Assembly: GCF_900115545.1 (NCBI RefSeq)
Contig: NZ_FOWV01000002.1
Location: forward strand, 558,001 to 622,000
DNA length: 64,000 nt
Origin: Ralstonia sp. NFACC01
Lineage (GTDB): Bacteria > Pseudomonadota > Gammaproteobacteria > Burkholderiales > Burkholderiaceae
Direction of reading: 5' to 3'
Shown here: positions 8,565-17,541 of the stretch, piece after piece
Layout: the number at the start of each line of letters is the position of its first letter
Position numbering within the stretch: the stretch's first letter is position 1
Program-made: the position numbers and the translations under genes
Notes under the pieces: generated by a model
The model's database searches: none
What the model saw: the letters and a program-made list of their open reading frames with translations, nothing else
Told to the model about the DNA's origin: nothing

Positions 8565-9626
8565 CTACCCCGGAATGATTCTGCGCTGGCGTAAGTCGTC
8601 GAAGATGCGCACGAACATCGCTTCTGTCTCCACGTATTCGTGAAAACCAAAGCGGCGTGCCTTGGAGCCGTCACCGAACATGTCGTAGTCCCACGAGAAG
8701 ACGAAGTCGGCAAAGCGCCACGAAGACACATCGCGGTAGGGCGTGTTCGCCAAATCATGTTTGGCGATCATGCTTTGCCAGAGCGGCGCCTTGTCGGCCA
8801 TGACGGTGTCGAGCGACAAAGGCAGTGGCGGGGCGACTTCCAACGCAAAGTAACCGGCGATCTTGGGCCACATTTCGCTCCAGCGGAACAGGTCTCCGTT
8901 GTTGACGTTGAAAGCCTGGTTGGCGCAGCGCGGGTCGGTGGCGGCCCACACGGTGGCGCGGGCAAGCACACCGGCATCGGTCATCTCCAGCAGGTGATCA
9001 TATGCGCCGGGTTTGCCGGGAAAGCGCAGCGGCAGGCCCAACTCTTTCGAGATCGACGCATACACGGCAATGGCCACCGCCAGATTCATCGGGTTGCCCA
9101 GCGCGAAGCCGCCCACCACCGACGGGCGGATGGCCGACCACGTCCACGCCTTGCCCTGCTGGCGCGCTTCCAGAAAGGTCTGCTGATCGAACATGAATTC
9201 AGGCGGCATGAAGTGCGCATCGATTTCGCGCGCCGGCGTTTTGAAAGGCCCGAGGTGACCGCCGTAGACCTTGTAACCCTGCATCAGGCTGATGTGCGCG
9301 AGGTGGGGCGACGCGGCTTCGATGGCGTCGACCACGTTGGTCAGCATGGCGAGGTTGGGCGGCACCAGCTCGGCCCAGGTCGGACGGTCTTGGTACGCGG
9401 CGTAGAAGACGTGGGTGACGTTGCCCAGTGCGCCGAGCTTGATGCGCGTGTCAGCCGCGTCGAGCAGGTCGACGGCGATGTGCCGGATGTGCTCTGTCGA
9501 TTCACCGCCGCGACGCGACAGGCCCACGATGCGCCAGTCGTCCAATGTGGCGAGGTGCTCGATCAGGTTGCGGCCGATCACGCCCTGTGCGCCCACGACG
9601 AGCGCGACTTTGTTCTGTGCAGTCAT
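8565..9626 (-). CDS. SDR family oxidoreductase (PRISE / progesterone 5-beta-reductase-like)
   Basis: NAD(P)-dependent extended short-chain dehydrogenase of 353 residues. A Rossmann motif GAQGVIGRNL is near residues 12-21 and the active-site region reads MQGYKVYGGHLGPFKTP, resembling the PRISE family that reduces enone double bonds. Such bacterial members act on activated C=C bonds of small molecules; the natural substrate is unknown. The gene is divergent from a LysR regulator 119 bp away that probably controls it. The start at 9626 lacks a strong ribosome site but begins directly before the Rossmann strand. Confidence 0.85.
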   Translation of the reverse strand: MTAQNKVALVVGAQGVIGRNLIEHLATLDDWRIVGLSRRGGESTEHIRHIAVDLLDAADTRIKLGALGNVTHVFYAAYQDRPTWAELVPPNLAMLTNVVDAIEAASPHLAHISLMQGYKVYGGHLGPFKTPAREIDAHFMPPEFMFDQQTFLEARQQGKAWTWSAIRPSVVGGFALGNPMNLAVAIAVYASISKELGLPLRFPGKPGAYDHLLEMTDAGVLARATVWAATDPRCANQAFNVNNGDLFRWSEMWPKIAGYFALEVAPPLPLSLDTVMADKAPLWQSMIAKHDLANTPYRDVSSWRFADFVFSWDYDMFGDGSKARRFGFHEYVETEAMFVRIFDDLRQRRIIPG

Positions 9627-9745
9627 GTTGGTGTTGGGATTGAGCCCGGAGCATCAATGGCAAGGGCAATGGCAACGAGTATGAGAACGATCGAATCTGT
9701 GCGATAGACTGCCTACAAGCACAACATCTATGAATTGAAATCACA

Positions 9746-10651
9746 ATGTCGCGGCTTGATGTCAATCGCTTTGGCGAGATGGAAGTTTTCGTGCGGGTCG
9801 TGGAAGAGAGCGGCTTCTCTGCCGCGGCGCGCGCCTGCCGGATGACGCCGTCGGCGGTGAGCAAACTGGTGGCACGGCTGGAAGCCAGACTGGGCGCGAG
9901 ACTGGTGAACCGTTCCACGCGGCGCTTTCGGCTCACGCCCGAGGGCATGGCGTTCTATGAACGCAGCGTGACGGTACTGGCCGATCTGGACGAGGCCGAG
10001 CGTGAGGCTTCCGCCGGGGCGCAGCCTTCAGGGCGCTTGCACATCAATTCCAATGTGCCGGTCGGCACGCATCTGCTGCTGCCGATCGTGCCGGCGTTTC
10101 TGGCATGCCATCCGGAGGTTTCGCTCGACATTGCGCTCACGGATCGCGTGGTCGACCTGCTGGAAGACCGCACCGATGTTGCGCTGCGTAGCGGCCCGCT
10201 GAAGAGTTCTCGGCTGGTGGCGCGCAAGCTGGGGCAGACGCGCTTGATGGTGGTGGCATCGCCCGCCTATCTGGCCCGCGCCGGCACGCCGCGCACGCCG
10301 GCCGATTTGGCAAGCCACAACTGCCTGACGTTCAGCTATGTGCGGGTCGCCAACGCCTGGCCCTTTATCAAGCGGGGTCGCCGCACAGAATTCACCCCAC
10401 ACGGCAACACGCAGATCAGCGATGGCGAGGCGCTGCGCGCCGTGGCGGTCGCCGGGCTGGGTTTGGCGCGTCTGGCCGAGTTTCAGGTGCGCGCCGATCT
10501 GGATGCGGGCCGTCTCGTCCCTGTGCTGGAGGATTACAACCCGGGCGAGACCGAAGACATCCACGCCGTCTATGTCGGTCAAGGGGCACATCTGCCGGCG
10601 CGCGTTCGAGCGTTTCTGGATTTCCTGGTCGCCCACGTAAAGGTTGCCTAG
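9746..10651 (+). CDS. LysR family transcriptional regulator
   Basis: A 301-residue LysR-type regulator. The N-terminal winged helix-turn-helix is at about residues 8-66 (SGFSAAARACRMTPSAVSKLVARLE), followed by a LysR substrate-binding domain of the subgroup typified by CrgA and DsdC-like proteins (HINSNVPVGTHLLLP, LRSGPL, GLGLARL). It is divergently oriented to the PRISE-type reductase gene and most likely regulates it. The inducer is unknown. Confidence 0.9.
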   Translation: MSRLDVNRFGEMEVFVRVVEESGFSAAARACRMTPSAVSKLVARLEARLGARLVNRSTRRFRLTPEGMAFYERSVTVLADLDEAEREASAGAQPSGRLHINSNVPVGTHLLLPIVPAFLACHPEVSLDIALTDRVVDLLEDRTDVALRSGPLKSSRLVARKLGQTRLMVVASPAYLARAGTPRTPADLASHNCLTFSYVRVANAWPFIKRGRRTEFTPHGNTQISDGEALRAVAVAGLGLARLAEFQVRADLDAGRLVPVLEDYNPGETEDIHAVYVGQGAHLPARVRAFLDFLVAHVKVA

Positions 10652-10703
10652 GCTTTTGTTTCCCCACGCTGGAAGGGCATGGCCTTCACATTCGCGAAAC
10701 CCT

Positions 10704-10730
10704 TCAAGTTGCCAAATGCCGTGCCGTTTA
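10704..10730 (+). promoter_or_regulatory. FliA (sigma-28)-like promoter for cheV
   Basis: TCAAGTTG and GCCGTTTA are separated by exactly 11 bp and match the flagellar sigma consensus TAAAGTTT-N11-GCCGATAA at 6 of 8 positions each. The site lies 36 bp before the cheV ATG, the expected distance for a chemotaxis gene. Confidence 0.6.
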
Positions 10731-10765
10731 CCGCCACATAACGTGTGCTTGAACGGGGGAAGACA

Positions 10766-11710
10766 ATGTCGCAGCACGAAGTCGATGAACGGACCAATCT
10801 GACGAACAACAACCGCTTTGAACTGTTGTTGTTTCGCCTGGGCGAATCTGCGCGCTCCAATCAGCGCGAGATGTTCGGCATTAACGTGTTCAAGGTGCGC
10901 GAGATCATGGTCATGCCGCCTGTGACGCATGTGGCGGATGCCGGCGCCCATATCCTGGGCGCGGTCAATGTGCGCGGCCAGATCATTCCCGTGATTGACC
11001 TCGCCAGCGTGATCGGCACCAAAAACGGCAATGCCAACATCCTGCTGATTACCGAATATGCGCGCTCCACCCAAGGCTTTGCGGTGGAAGAAGTGGACGA
11101 GATCGTGCGCCTGGAGTGGAGCCAGATCTTCCCGGCCGAGGCGAGCGTGGGCAGCAGCAATATCACCAGCCTGGCGCGCCTTGACGGCAACGCCGACAAC
11201 TCGCGTCTGGCACAGGTGATCGACGTCGAACAGATCCTGGTGGATGTGTTCCCGACCCGCCGTACCGATCTGGCGCCCGACAATGACGAGCGTCCGATCA
11301 AGCTGCCGCCGGGTGCCAAGCTGCTGGTGGCGGATGACTCGGGCCTCGCGCGCTCGCTCATCGCCAACGGTCTGGAAGCGATGGGCACACCGTACGTGAT
11401 GACCAAGAGCGGCCAGGAAGCGTGGGACACGCTGCAGAACATCGCACGCGATGCGGCCCGCGAAGGCAAAACTGTGCGCGACAAGATCGCGCTGGTGCTG
11501 ACCGATCTGGAAATGCCCGAGATGGACGGATTCACGCTCACACGCAAGATCAAAACCGAGCCGGCATTCCAGTCGATTCCGGTGGTGATTCACTCGTCGC
11601 TGTCGGGCTCGGCCAACGAAGACCACGTGCGCCGCGTCGGCGCCAACGGCTACGTCGCCAAGTTTGAAGCGAACGAACTCGCGCAGGCCATTGCTTCTGC
11701 GCTCGGCTAG
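10766..11710 (+). CDS. cheV: Chemotaxis coupling/response regulator CheV
   Basis: Links chemoreceptors to the kinase CheA and adapts signalling through phosphorylation. The 314-residue protein has an N-terminal CheW-like domain (residues about 25-165, with REIMVMPPVTHV and NVRGQIIPVIDL) and a C-terminal receiver domain (about 185-310) with acidic pocket VADDS, phospho-acceptor Asp in TDLEMPEMDG, and IHSS. The ATG at 10766 follows a GGGGGAAG site; an upstream in-frame start at 10745 lacks one. A FliA-like promoter precedes it and a strong terminator follows, so it is a stand-alone flagellar regulon gene. Confidence 0.95.
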   Translation: MSQHEVDERTNLTNNNRFELLLFRLGESARSNQREMFGINVFKVREIMVMPPVTHVADAGAHILGAVNVRGQIIPVIDLASVIGTKNGNANILLITEYARSTQGFAVEEVDEIVRLEWSQIFPAEASVGSSNITSLARLDGNADNSRLAQVIDVEQILVDVFPTRRTDLAPDNDERPIKLPPGAKLLVADDSGLARSLIANGLEAMGTPYVMTKSGQEAWDTLQNIARDAAREGKTVRDKIALVLTDLEMPEMDGFTLTRKIKTEPAFQSIPVVIHSSLSGSANEDHVRRVGANGYVAKFEANELAQAIASALG

Positions 11711-11730
11711 TCACTGAGCTAAGCGCTGAG

Positions 11731-11766
11731 GCCCGGCTGGCGTGCAATGCGCCGGCCGGGCTTTTT
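11731..11766 (+). terminator. Rho-independent terminator after cheV
   Basis: GC-rich stem GCCCGGCTGGCG / CGCCGGCCGGGC with one mismatch around a 7-base loop, followed by TTTTT. It ends one base before the stop codon of the converging lipoprotein gene. Confidence 0.9.
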
Positions 11767-11767
11767 A

Positions 11768-12280
11768 TCACTTGCGGCTATGGTGGTCGCCGCCAAGCGG
11801 GTCCACGACGATCATGGTGCGATCAAGCACGCCGTTGTCGTCGAAGAGGGCGTTGAAGTGCGCCTGCTGATACCCGAGGACGTACATCCGGTATGACCAC
11901 GCCTCCCGCTTCATCAGCGGGTAGTACTGCGTTGGCTCGCGCGGCATGCCAAAGCGCTCCGCCACATCACGCTTGGTCCAGACGCCGGGCCGGGCTTCGT
12001 AGATTTCCTTTTCAGTCAGCATCTGCCGGAAGTTGGTGAGCTTGCCGCTCGCGTCAAAGTCTGCGGCATAGACTTCATGCCCCATCGGCTGCTTGGAATA
12101 GATCCAGCGGTGCGTGCCGCCTGCCAACTGGTACGTCTCGGTGGGGACGCCGAAGGTCTCGCGTACGGCACTTTCGGGCTGGCCGATCATCTTTTGCGCC
12201 GTCTGGATCGGCGAGAGCGACGCGCATGCGCTCAGCACGAGCGCGGCGGCGCCGATCCATCTGCCTGGTCGCATCTGCAT
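11768..12280 (-). CDS. Outer-membrane-type lipoprotein, hypothetical
   Basis: A 170-residue predicted lipoprotein: signal peptide with hydrophobic core GAALVLSA and lipobox LSAC at about residue 19. The mature part contains two short repeats of a pattern G-P/M-(P)xE(S/P) followed by aromatic residues (GVPTETYQL, GMPREPTQYY), resembling SmpA/OmlA-like folds but not clearly assignable. The ATG at 12280 has a GGAGA site 7 bases upstream; a longer frame to 12343 has none. It converges on cheV. Confidence 0.8.
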   Translation of the reverse strand: MQMRPGRWIGAAALVLSACASLSPIQTAQKMIGQPESAVRETFGVPTETYQLAGGTHRWIYSKQPMGHEVYAADFDASGKLTNFRQMLTEKEIYEARPGVWTKRDVAERFGMPREPTQYYPLMKREAWSYRMYVLGYQQAHFNALFDDNGVLDRTMIVVDPLGGDHHSRK

Positions 12281-12364
12281 GGTGGTTCTCCGGTGTGTGG
12301 CCTGTGCTGATGGTAAACACTTCGGGTGCGAGCAATATTCCATCGACCCGCGGTCCAGCAGTCT

Positions 12365-13009
12365 CTACAGCCCGTTTTCCACCATTTCCACTACACGCAA
12401 CGCAATGGCGCCGGTCTGCTCGGGCGGGCGCCCGCGCAACGGCCCATCGATGATGAGCAGGGCCAGCCCATGCACCGCCGACCATGCGAGGTATTCGGCA
12501 CCCGGGCGGCGTTCGGCCGGCAGTACGCCGGCAGCGGTCATCCGGTCCAGCGCCAGGCTCAGCAACTGGAACGGGTTCAGGCCGCTATTGCCCGCCTTGG
12601 CGGGGTCCGCATCGTTTTCCACTTCATCAGGCACCGCAAAGGCCGTGCGGAAGAGGCCGGTCTCCGTCTGCGCAAACCGCAGATAACCCACGCCGATGGC
12701 GCGTAGCGACGCACGTGCGCGCGCATCCTCGGGCCACGTCGGGTCGATGGCATCCAACTCCGCTTCCATGGCCCGCGCCAACGCGGCCAATGCCTCTGCC
12801 CGGACGGCCTGCAGTAAGTCCTGTCGCCCCGCGAAGTGCCGGTAGGCGGCATTCGGCACCACGCCCGCGCGGCGCGTGGCTTCGCGCAGCACGATGGCGT
12901 CAGGCCCGCCGGCGCGCGCCAGTTCAATGCCGGCGTCGAGCAGCGCGCGTCGCAAGTCGCCATGGCGATACGTGGTGCGCACGGGTGGTCGAGGCGGTTC
13001 CTGGGTCAT
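12365..13009 (-). CDS. TetR/AcrR family transcriptional regulator
   Basis: A 214-residue regulator with an N-terminal TetR helix-turn-helix (about residues 10-60: LRRALLDAGIELARAGG, then VVPNAAYRHFAGRQDLL) and a C-terminal ligand domain of the WHG type (AWSAVHGLALL). The ATG at 13009 directly precedes the DNA-binding domain; the 74 extra codons upstream overlap the intergenic operator and are not credible. It is divergent from a SnoaL-like gene 139 bp away, and palindromes between them are likely its binding sites. Ligand unknown. Confidence 0.88.
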   Translation of the reverse strand: MTQEPPRPPVRTTYRHGDLRRALLDAGIELARAGGPDAIVLREATRRAGVVPNAAYRHFAGRQDLLQAVRAEALAALARAMEAELDAIDPTWPEDARARASLRAIGVGYLRFAQTETGLFRTAFAVPDEVENDADPAKAGNSGLNPFQLLSLALDRMTAAGVLPAERRPGAEYLAWSAVHGLALLIIDGPLRGRPPEQTGAIALRVVEMVENGL

Positions 13010-13032
13010 GCAATGCAACTCCGCAAGTTCTA

Positions 13033-13082
13033 TGTGGACACCGTCCATTATGTCTGCTATCGTTTGTGGACAGTGTTCACAA
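13033..13082. promoter_or_regulatory. Operator-like palindromes between TetR regulator and SnoaL-like gene
   Basis: TTGTGGACAGTGTTCACAA at 13064-13082 is a near-perfect palindrome; a second half-similar element TGTGGACACCGTCCA lies at 13033-13047. Both contain TGTGGACA and occupy the divergent promoter region, as expected for TetR autoregulation. Confidence 0.55.
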
Positions 13083-13148
13083 TTCAACCCTAGGCGCTGT
13101 GACGCAAATTTCCAAGCCTTTAGTGCGACAGATTCTTGGGAGGTCAAC

Positions 13149-13580
13149 ATGACGATTGCCACCACCGCAGCGAATGACGAGGTCCAACTGCGCATGTTGA
13201 TTGACACATGGGCTGCCGCCGTTCGCGCCAAGGATATCGACGCCGTTATGCGCCATTACGCACCCGATGTTGTGGTGTTCGATGTGATGCCGCCGCTGTT
13301 TGTAAAGGGCGTCGATGCATACCGTCGCAACTGGCAAAGCTGGTTCGATGCGCTTGAGGGCCAGGCTGATTTCCAATTCACCGAGCTGCACCTTGAGGTG
13401 AGCGGCGATCTGGCCTATTGCTTCAGCGTGAATCGCCTGCGTGCGCGCTATCGCGACGGAGCGAAGCACGATGCGCAGACGCGCGCCACCGTGTGTTTCC
13501 GCAAGCGCGATGGCCATTGGCAAGTCGTACACGAGCATGCCTCAGTGCCGATGCCGGTGCCTGAACCGGCGTGCGGCTGA
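13149..13580 (+). CDS. SnoaL-like / NTF2-fold protein (DUF4440-type)
   Basis: A 143-residue protein of the NTF2-like superfamily: LIDTWAAAVRAKDIDAVMRHYAPDVVVFD is the hallmark first part, and HWQVVHEHAS the last strand with its histidine-glutamate pair. Members act as ketosteroid isomerases, cyclases, hydrolases or binding proteins; this subgroup is uncharacterised. The ATG at 13149 follows GGGAGG. It is divergent from the TetR gene and heads a row with a VOC protein gene 72 bp downstream. Confidence 0.85.
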   Translation: MTIATTAANDEVQLRMLIDTWAAAVRAKDIDAVMRHYAPDVVVFDVMPPLFVKGVDAYRRNWQSWFDALEGQADFQFTELHLEVSGDLAYCFSVNRLRARYRDGAKHDAQTRATVCFRKRDGHWQVVHEHASVPMPVPEPACG

Positions 13581-13652
13581 GCGACGTTTTCCCCGACCGC
13601 GTGGCGCAATGCGCGGCTTTGCAGTCCCCCAAGTCCACCCCAAGGAGTTGTG

Positions 13653-14084
13653 ATGCAAGTTCAACCGTATCTGTTCTTCGAAGGTCGTTGTGAAGAAGCG
13701 CTGGAGTTCTACAAGAAGACGCTCAGCGCCAAGGTCGATGTGGTGATGCACTACAAAGATGCGCCCAAGGACGCGCAGCCCACCGCCGAGCAATGCGGCG
13801 GCATGGCACCGCCGCTCGACAAGGTGATGCACGCCGCCTTCCGCGTGGGCGAAACCCAGATTCTTGCCTCTGATGGCATGGCCGGCGGCAAGACAGATTT
13901 CAAGGGTTTCGGGTTGTCAGTCAGCGTGCCCGACAACGCCGCGGCCGAGCGCACATTCAAGGCACTCGGCGACGGCGGCCAAGTCACGATGCCGATGTCC
14001 GAAACGTTTTTCGCCAACGCGTTCGGCATGGTGACCGACCGCTTTGGCATCACGTGGATGGTGATTGCGCCCAAGCCGATGTAA
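13653..14084 (+). CDS. VOC superfamily protein (PhnB/YjdN-like)
   Basis: A 143-residue glyoxalase/bleomycin-resistance-fold protein of the PhnB-like group. It begins MQVQPYLFFEGRCEEALEFYKK, typical of the family, and ends with DRFGITWMV, the usual last metal-binding-edge strand. PhnB-like proteins lack a settled function; the gene is not in a phosphonate locus. AAGGAG is 5 bases before the ATG at 13653 (a GTG lies one codon earlier). Probably cotranscribed with the SnoaL-like gene. Confidence 0.88.
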   Translation: MQVQPYLFFEGRCEEALEFYKKTLSAKVDVVMHYKDAPKDAQPTAEQCGGMAPPLDKVMHAAFRVGETQILASDGMAGGKTDFKGFGLSVSVPDNAAAERTFKALGDGGQVTMPMSETFFANAFGMVTDRFGITWMVIAPKPM

Positions 14085-14321
14085 TGGCTGCAATGCATGT
14101 GCAAACGGCCACCGGGCGGTGGCCGTTCTACGCAAAATCGTAGGACGCCCGCTTTGGTGCAGGGCGATGGTCCGGTGCTAGACTGCGCGATCACCGGGGC
14201 CTTACCAATATCAACGAAATCACCCCCTGGGTGGCGACCGGCTGTTCTGGCCGCGACCCTTTGCATGGCGTGCGCAAAGGCGTCCTTTCACCTGCTGCCC
14301 CCATCTGTTGGAGCGCTCTTC

Positions 14322-14849
14322 ATGCTGAAGATCATTGCGATCGTCATAGCCGTCGCGATTGCTGCTGTGCTGGGTTTTGCCGCCACCCGCCCGAATACCT
14401 TCCGCGTGCAGCGCGAGATCGACATCAAGGCGGCGCCTGAAAAGGTGTTCGCCCTGATCAACGATTTCCACCGCTGGACGGCCTGGTCTCCGTGGGAAAA
14501 GCGTGACCCCGCGATGAAGCGCACCTATGGCGGTCCCGCCAATGGCAAGGGCGCGAACTATGCGTGGGATGGCTCGCGGGAAGTTGGGGCGGGGCGCATG
14601 GAGATCGTCGATGCAGCGTCGCCCAGCCGCATCCAGATTCAGCTGGATTTCCTGAAGCCGTTCGAAGCGCGCAACACTGCGGAATTCACGCTGAAGCCTG
14701 CTGGCGACGTCACCCACGTGACCTGGGCCATGTACGGCCCGAGCCCGTTCATCTCCAAGGTGATGGGCCTGTTTTTCAGTATGGACGCGATGATCGGCAA
14801 GGACTTTGAAGCCGGTCTCGCCAACCTCAAATCGGCTGCGCAATCCTGA
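14322..14849 (+). CDS. SRPBCC family protein with N-terminal membrane anchor
   Basis: A 175-residue protein with a hydrophobic N-terminal segment (residues 2-21, LKIIAIVIAVAIAAVLGFAA) followed by a START-like polyketide cyclase/dehydrase domain (EIDIKAAPEKVFALINDFHRWTAWSPWEK), a lipid or small-molecule binding fold. The anchor suggests a periplasm-facing or membrane-tethered protein. GGAG lies 8 bases before the ATG at 14322; the longer frame from 14097 has no support. It is followed 40 bp later by an efflux transporter gene, perhaps cotranscribed. Confidence 0.85.
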   Translation: MLKIIAIVIAVAIAAVLGFAATRPNTFRVQREIDIKAAPEKVFALINDFHRWTAWSPWEKRDPAMKRTYGGPANGKGANYAWDGSREVGAGRMEIVDAASPSRIQIQLDFLKPFEARNTAEFTLKPAGDVTHVTWAMYGPSPFISKVMGLFFSMDAMIGKDFEAGLANLKSAAQS

Positions 14850-14889
14850 GCAACATTCAGGCGCGGCGGCCAATCATAGGAGTGACTCC

Positions 14890-16338
14890 ATGACGCATGG
14901 CATCGACGAACGCAAGCGCTGGCTTGCCCTCATCGTGCTCTGCCTGGGCGTGCTGATGATCGTGCTGGATACGACCATCGTGAACGTTGCGCTGCCGTCC
15001 ATCCAGGCAGACCTGGGCTTTACTGAAACCTCGCTCGTGTGGGTCGTCAACGCCTACATGCTGACCTTTGGCGGCTGCCTGTTGCTGGGTGGCCGGCTGG
15101 GTGACCTGTTCGGACATCGCAAGCTGTTCCTGCTGGGGCTGACGCTGTTCACGCTGGCTTCGGCTGCGTGCGGGCTGGCGAATTCGCAAGGGCTGCTGAT
15201 CACGGCGCGCGCCGTGCAGGGGCTGGGCGGTGCGGTGGTGTCGGCGGTGTCGCTGTCGCTGATCATGAACCTGTTCACCTCGCCGGCAGATCGCGCCAAG
15301 GCGATGGGCATCTACGGCTTTGTGTGTGCGGGCGGTGGCAGCATCGGCGTGTTGCTCGGTGGCTTGCTGACGAGCACGCTGAGCTGGCACTGGATCTTCC
15401 TGGTCAACCTGCCAATTGGCGTGGCCGTGTATGCCGCCTGCGTGGCGTTGTTGCCTGCGGGCAAGCCGTTGGCCGATCGCACGAAGCTGGACGTGGCAGG
15501 CGCGATTGCCGTGACCGCGTCGCTGATGCTGGCGGTGTACGCCGTCGTGCATGGCAATGAAGCCGGTTGGACCTCCACGCAAACGCTAACGCAGCTGGGC
15601 ATGGCCATTGCGCTGATGATCGCGTTCCTGATCATTGAATCTCGCGTGTCGCATCCGTTGATGCCGCTGCACATGTTTGCTCTGCGCAACGTGGCTACGG
15701 CCAACGTGGTGGGCGTGTTGTGGGCGGCGGCGATGTTCGCGTGGTTCTTCATCTCGGCGCTGTACATGCAGCGCGTGCTCGACTACAGCGCCATGCAGGT
15801 GGGGCTGGCCTTCCTGCCGGCCAACATCATCATGGCGGTGTTCTCGCTGGGTTTGTCGGCCAAGCTGGTGATGCGCTTTGGCATTCGCGCGCCGCTCTCG
15901 GTGGGTTTGCTGGTGGCAGGCATTGGGCTGGTGCTGTTTGCGCGCGCGCCTGCGGGCGGCAGCTTTGTGCTGGACGTGCTGCCCGGCATGCTATTGCTGG
16001 GCTTGGGCGCCGGTGTGGCATTCAACCCGGTGCTGCTGGCCGCCATGAGCGATGTGGCGCCGGATGAATCGGGCTTGGCGTCGGGCGTGGTCAACACCTC
16101 GTTCATGATGGGTGGCGCATTGGGCCTCGCCATCCTGGCAAGTCTGGCTGCCGGGCGCACCGAAGGTCTGGCTGCGGCAGGGGCCGATGTCACGACCGCG
16201 CTGAATGGCGGCTATCACCTCGCGTTCCTGCTGGGGGCGGTTGCAGCATTGCTCGGCTCGGTGCTGGCGGGCGTGTTCGTGCGCACGCGCGCGCACGGAG
16301 CGGCGCAGGGCGACGCATCGTCGGCAGCGCCAATCTGA
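14890..16338 (+). CDS. MFS transporter, DHA2 (EmrB/QacA) family
   Basis: A 482-residue proton-driven drug exporter in the inner membrane, predicted 14 transmembrane helices. Early motif D1 LDTTIVNVALPSIQ and the motif A loop GGRLGDLFGHRK are present, with motif C-like glycine-rich stretches in the first half. This subfamily exports dyes, antiseptics or antibiotics; the substrate is not predictable. AGGAG stands before the ATG at 14890. No matching membrane fusion protein is adjacent. Confidence 0.92.
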   Translation: MTHGIDERKRWLALIVLCLGVLMIVLDTTIVNVALPSIQADLGFTETSLVWVVNAYMLTFGGCLLLGGRLGDLFGHRKLFLLGLTLFTLASAACGLANSQGLLITARAVQGLGGAVVSAVSLSLIMNLFTSPADRAKAMGIYGFVCAGGGSIGVLLGGLLTSTLSWHWIFLVNLPIGVAVYAACVALLPAGKPLADRTKLDVAGAIAVTASLMLAVYAVVHGNEAGWTSTQTLTQLGMAIALMIAFLIIESRVSHPLMPLHMFALRNVATANVVGVLWAAAMFAWFFISALYMQRVLDYSAMQVGLAFLPANIIMAVFSLGLSAKLVMRFGIRAPLSVGLLVAGIGLVLFARAPAGGSFVLDVLPGMLLLGLGAGVAFNPVLLAAMSDVAPDESGLASGVVNTSFMMGGALGLAILASLAAGRTEGLAAAGADVTTALNGGYHLAFLLGAVAALLGSVLAGVFVRTRAHGAAQGDASSAAPI

Positions 16339-16409
16339 GCCACCGAGAAAGGACCCGAGGAAGGGAGCGCACCGCATGTCTCACACGAGGCATGCGGTGA
16401 AATCCTTTA

Positions 16410-16437
16410 TTGACCGACCGGTCGGACGGTTTATAAT
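16410..16437 (+). promoter_or_regulatory. Promoter with embedded operator for paaABCDE
   Basis: TTGACC (16410-16415) and TATAAT (16432-16437) are 16 bp apart. Between them lies the perfect 12-bp palindrome CCGACCGGTCGG (16414-16425), a form expected for a TetR repressor. The TetR gene at the end of the operon is the obvious candidate. Binding would block the polymerase. Confidence 0.75.
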
Positions 16438-16504
16438 CGATCCATCCAAAACACGGCGCGCATGATGCACCGTGCACATGCCCAGAAAGCGGCCGGAGGA
16501 TCGC

Positions 16505-17524
16505 ATGTACACCCAAAGCCTCGACCAGCCTGGCGGTCTGCCCACGGAGCAGGAGCTGGCGGCCGCCTCTCAAGGCGAAGCCGATTTGCAGGCGCGGTTT
16601 GACGCCCGAATTGGCGCAGACCAAAAAATCGAGCCGCAAGACTGGATGCCTGCGCCGTACCGCAAGACGCTGCTGCGGCAGATTTCCCAGCACGCGCATT
16701 CCGAGGTGGTGGGCATGCTGCCCGAGGGCAACTGGATCAGCCGGGCGCCGTCGCTCAAGCGCAAGGCCATCCTTCTGGCCAAGGTGCAGGACGAAGCGGG
16801 CCACGGCCTCTATCTCTATTCCGCCGCGGAAACGCTCGGCAGCTCGCGCGACGAGATGATCGACGCGCTGCACGAAGGTCGCGCGAAGTATTCGTCGATC
16901 TTCAATTACCCGACGCTCTCCTGGGCAGACGTGGGCGTGATCGGCTGGCTGGTCGACGGCGCGGCCATCATGAACCAGGTGCCGCTGTGCCGTTGCTCAT
17001 ACGGCCCGTATGCGCGCGCCATGATCCGCATCTGCAAGGAAGAATCGTTTCACCAGCGTCAGGGCTATGAATCGTTGCTGACGATGATGGGCGGCACGCA
17101 GGCGCAACGCGACATGGTGCAGGAATCCGTCAACCGCTGGTGGTTTCCGGTGCTGATGATGTTCGGGCCGCCCGATACTGCATCGCCCAACAGCGCGCAG
17201 ACCATGGCCTGGGGCATCAAGCGCATCTCGAACGACGATCTGCGGCAACGCTTTGTCGATGCCACCGTTGAACAGGCGCGCGTGCTCGGCGTGACGCTGC
17301 CCGACCCGGGCCTTACATGGAACGAAGCGCGCGGCCGTTACGATTTCTCGCCGCTCGATTGGTCCGAGTTCAAGCGCGTGCTGGACGGCCACGGCCCGTG
17401 CAACCGCGAGCGCCTCGCCACGCGCAAGCGCGCACACGAGGAAGGCGAATGGGTGCGCGAAGCAGCGCTCGCCTATGCGCGCAAGCAGGCCGAACGCGCC
17501 GCCGCCAACCAACAAGCTGCCTGA
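16505..17524 (+). CDS. paaA: 1,2-phenylacetyl-CoA epoxidase subunit PaaA
   Basis: Catalytic subunit of the diiron multicomponent monooxygenase that epoxidises phenylacetyl-CoA, opening the aerobic hybrid pathway for phenylacetate. The 339-residue length is usual for PaaA. Diiron ligand motifs are seen as KVQDEAGHG and CKEESFHQ. The ATG at 16505 follows CGGAGGA; 11 codons upstream in frame are not needed. First gene of paaABCDE, 67 bp after the promoter. Confidence 0.97.
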   Translation: MYTQSLDQPGGLPTEQELAAASQGEADLQARFDARIGADQKIEPQDWMPAPYRKTLLRQISQHAHSEVVGMLPEGNWISRAPSLKRKAILLAKVQDEAGHGLYLYSAAETLGSSRDEMIDALHEGRAKYSSIFNYPTLSWADVGVIGWLVDGAAIMNQVPLCRCSYGPYARAMIRICKEESFHQRQGYESLLTMMGGTQAQRDMVQESVNRWWFPVLMMFGPPDTASPNSAQTMAWGIKRISNDDLRQRFVDATVEQARVLGVTLPDPGLTWNEARGRYDFSPLDWSEFKRVLDGHGPCNRERLATRKRAHEEGEWVREAALAYARKQAERAAANQQAA

Positions 17525-17541
17525 ACCGGAAGGAGCCCACC

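Noticed and set aside
8474-8758. Minus-strand frame of 94 codons at the end of the reductase gene
   Set aside because: Overlaps the reductase in another frame and has no start site or family match.
10028-11626. Minus-strand open frame of 532 codons across LysR and cheV
   Set aside because: It spans two convincing plus-strand genes and the gap between them; GC-rich third-position shadow.
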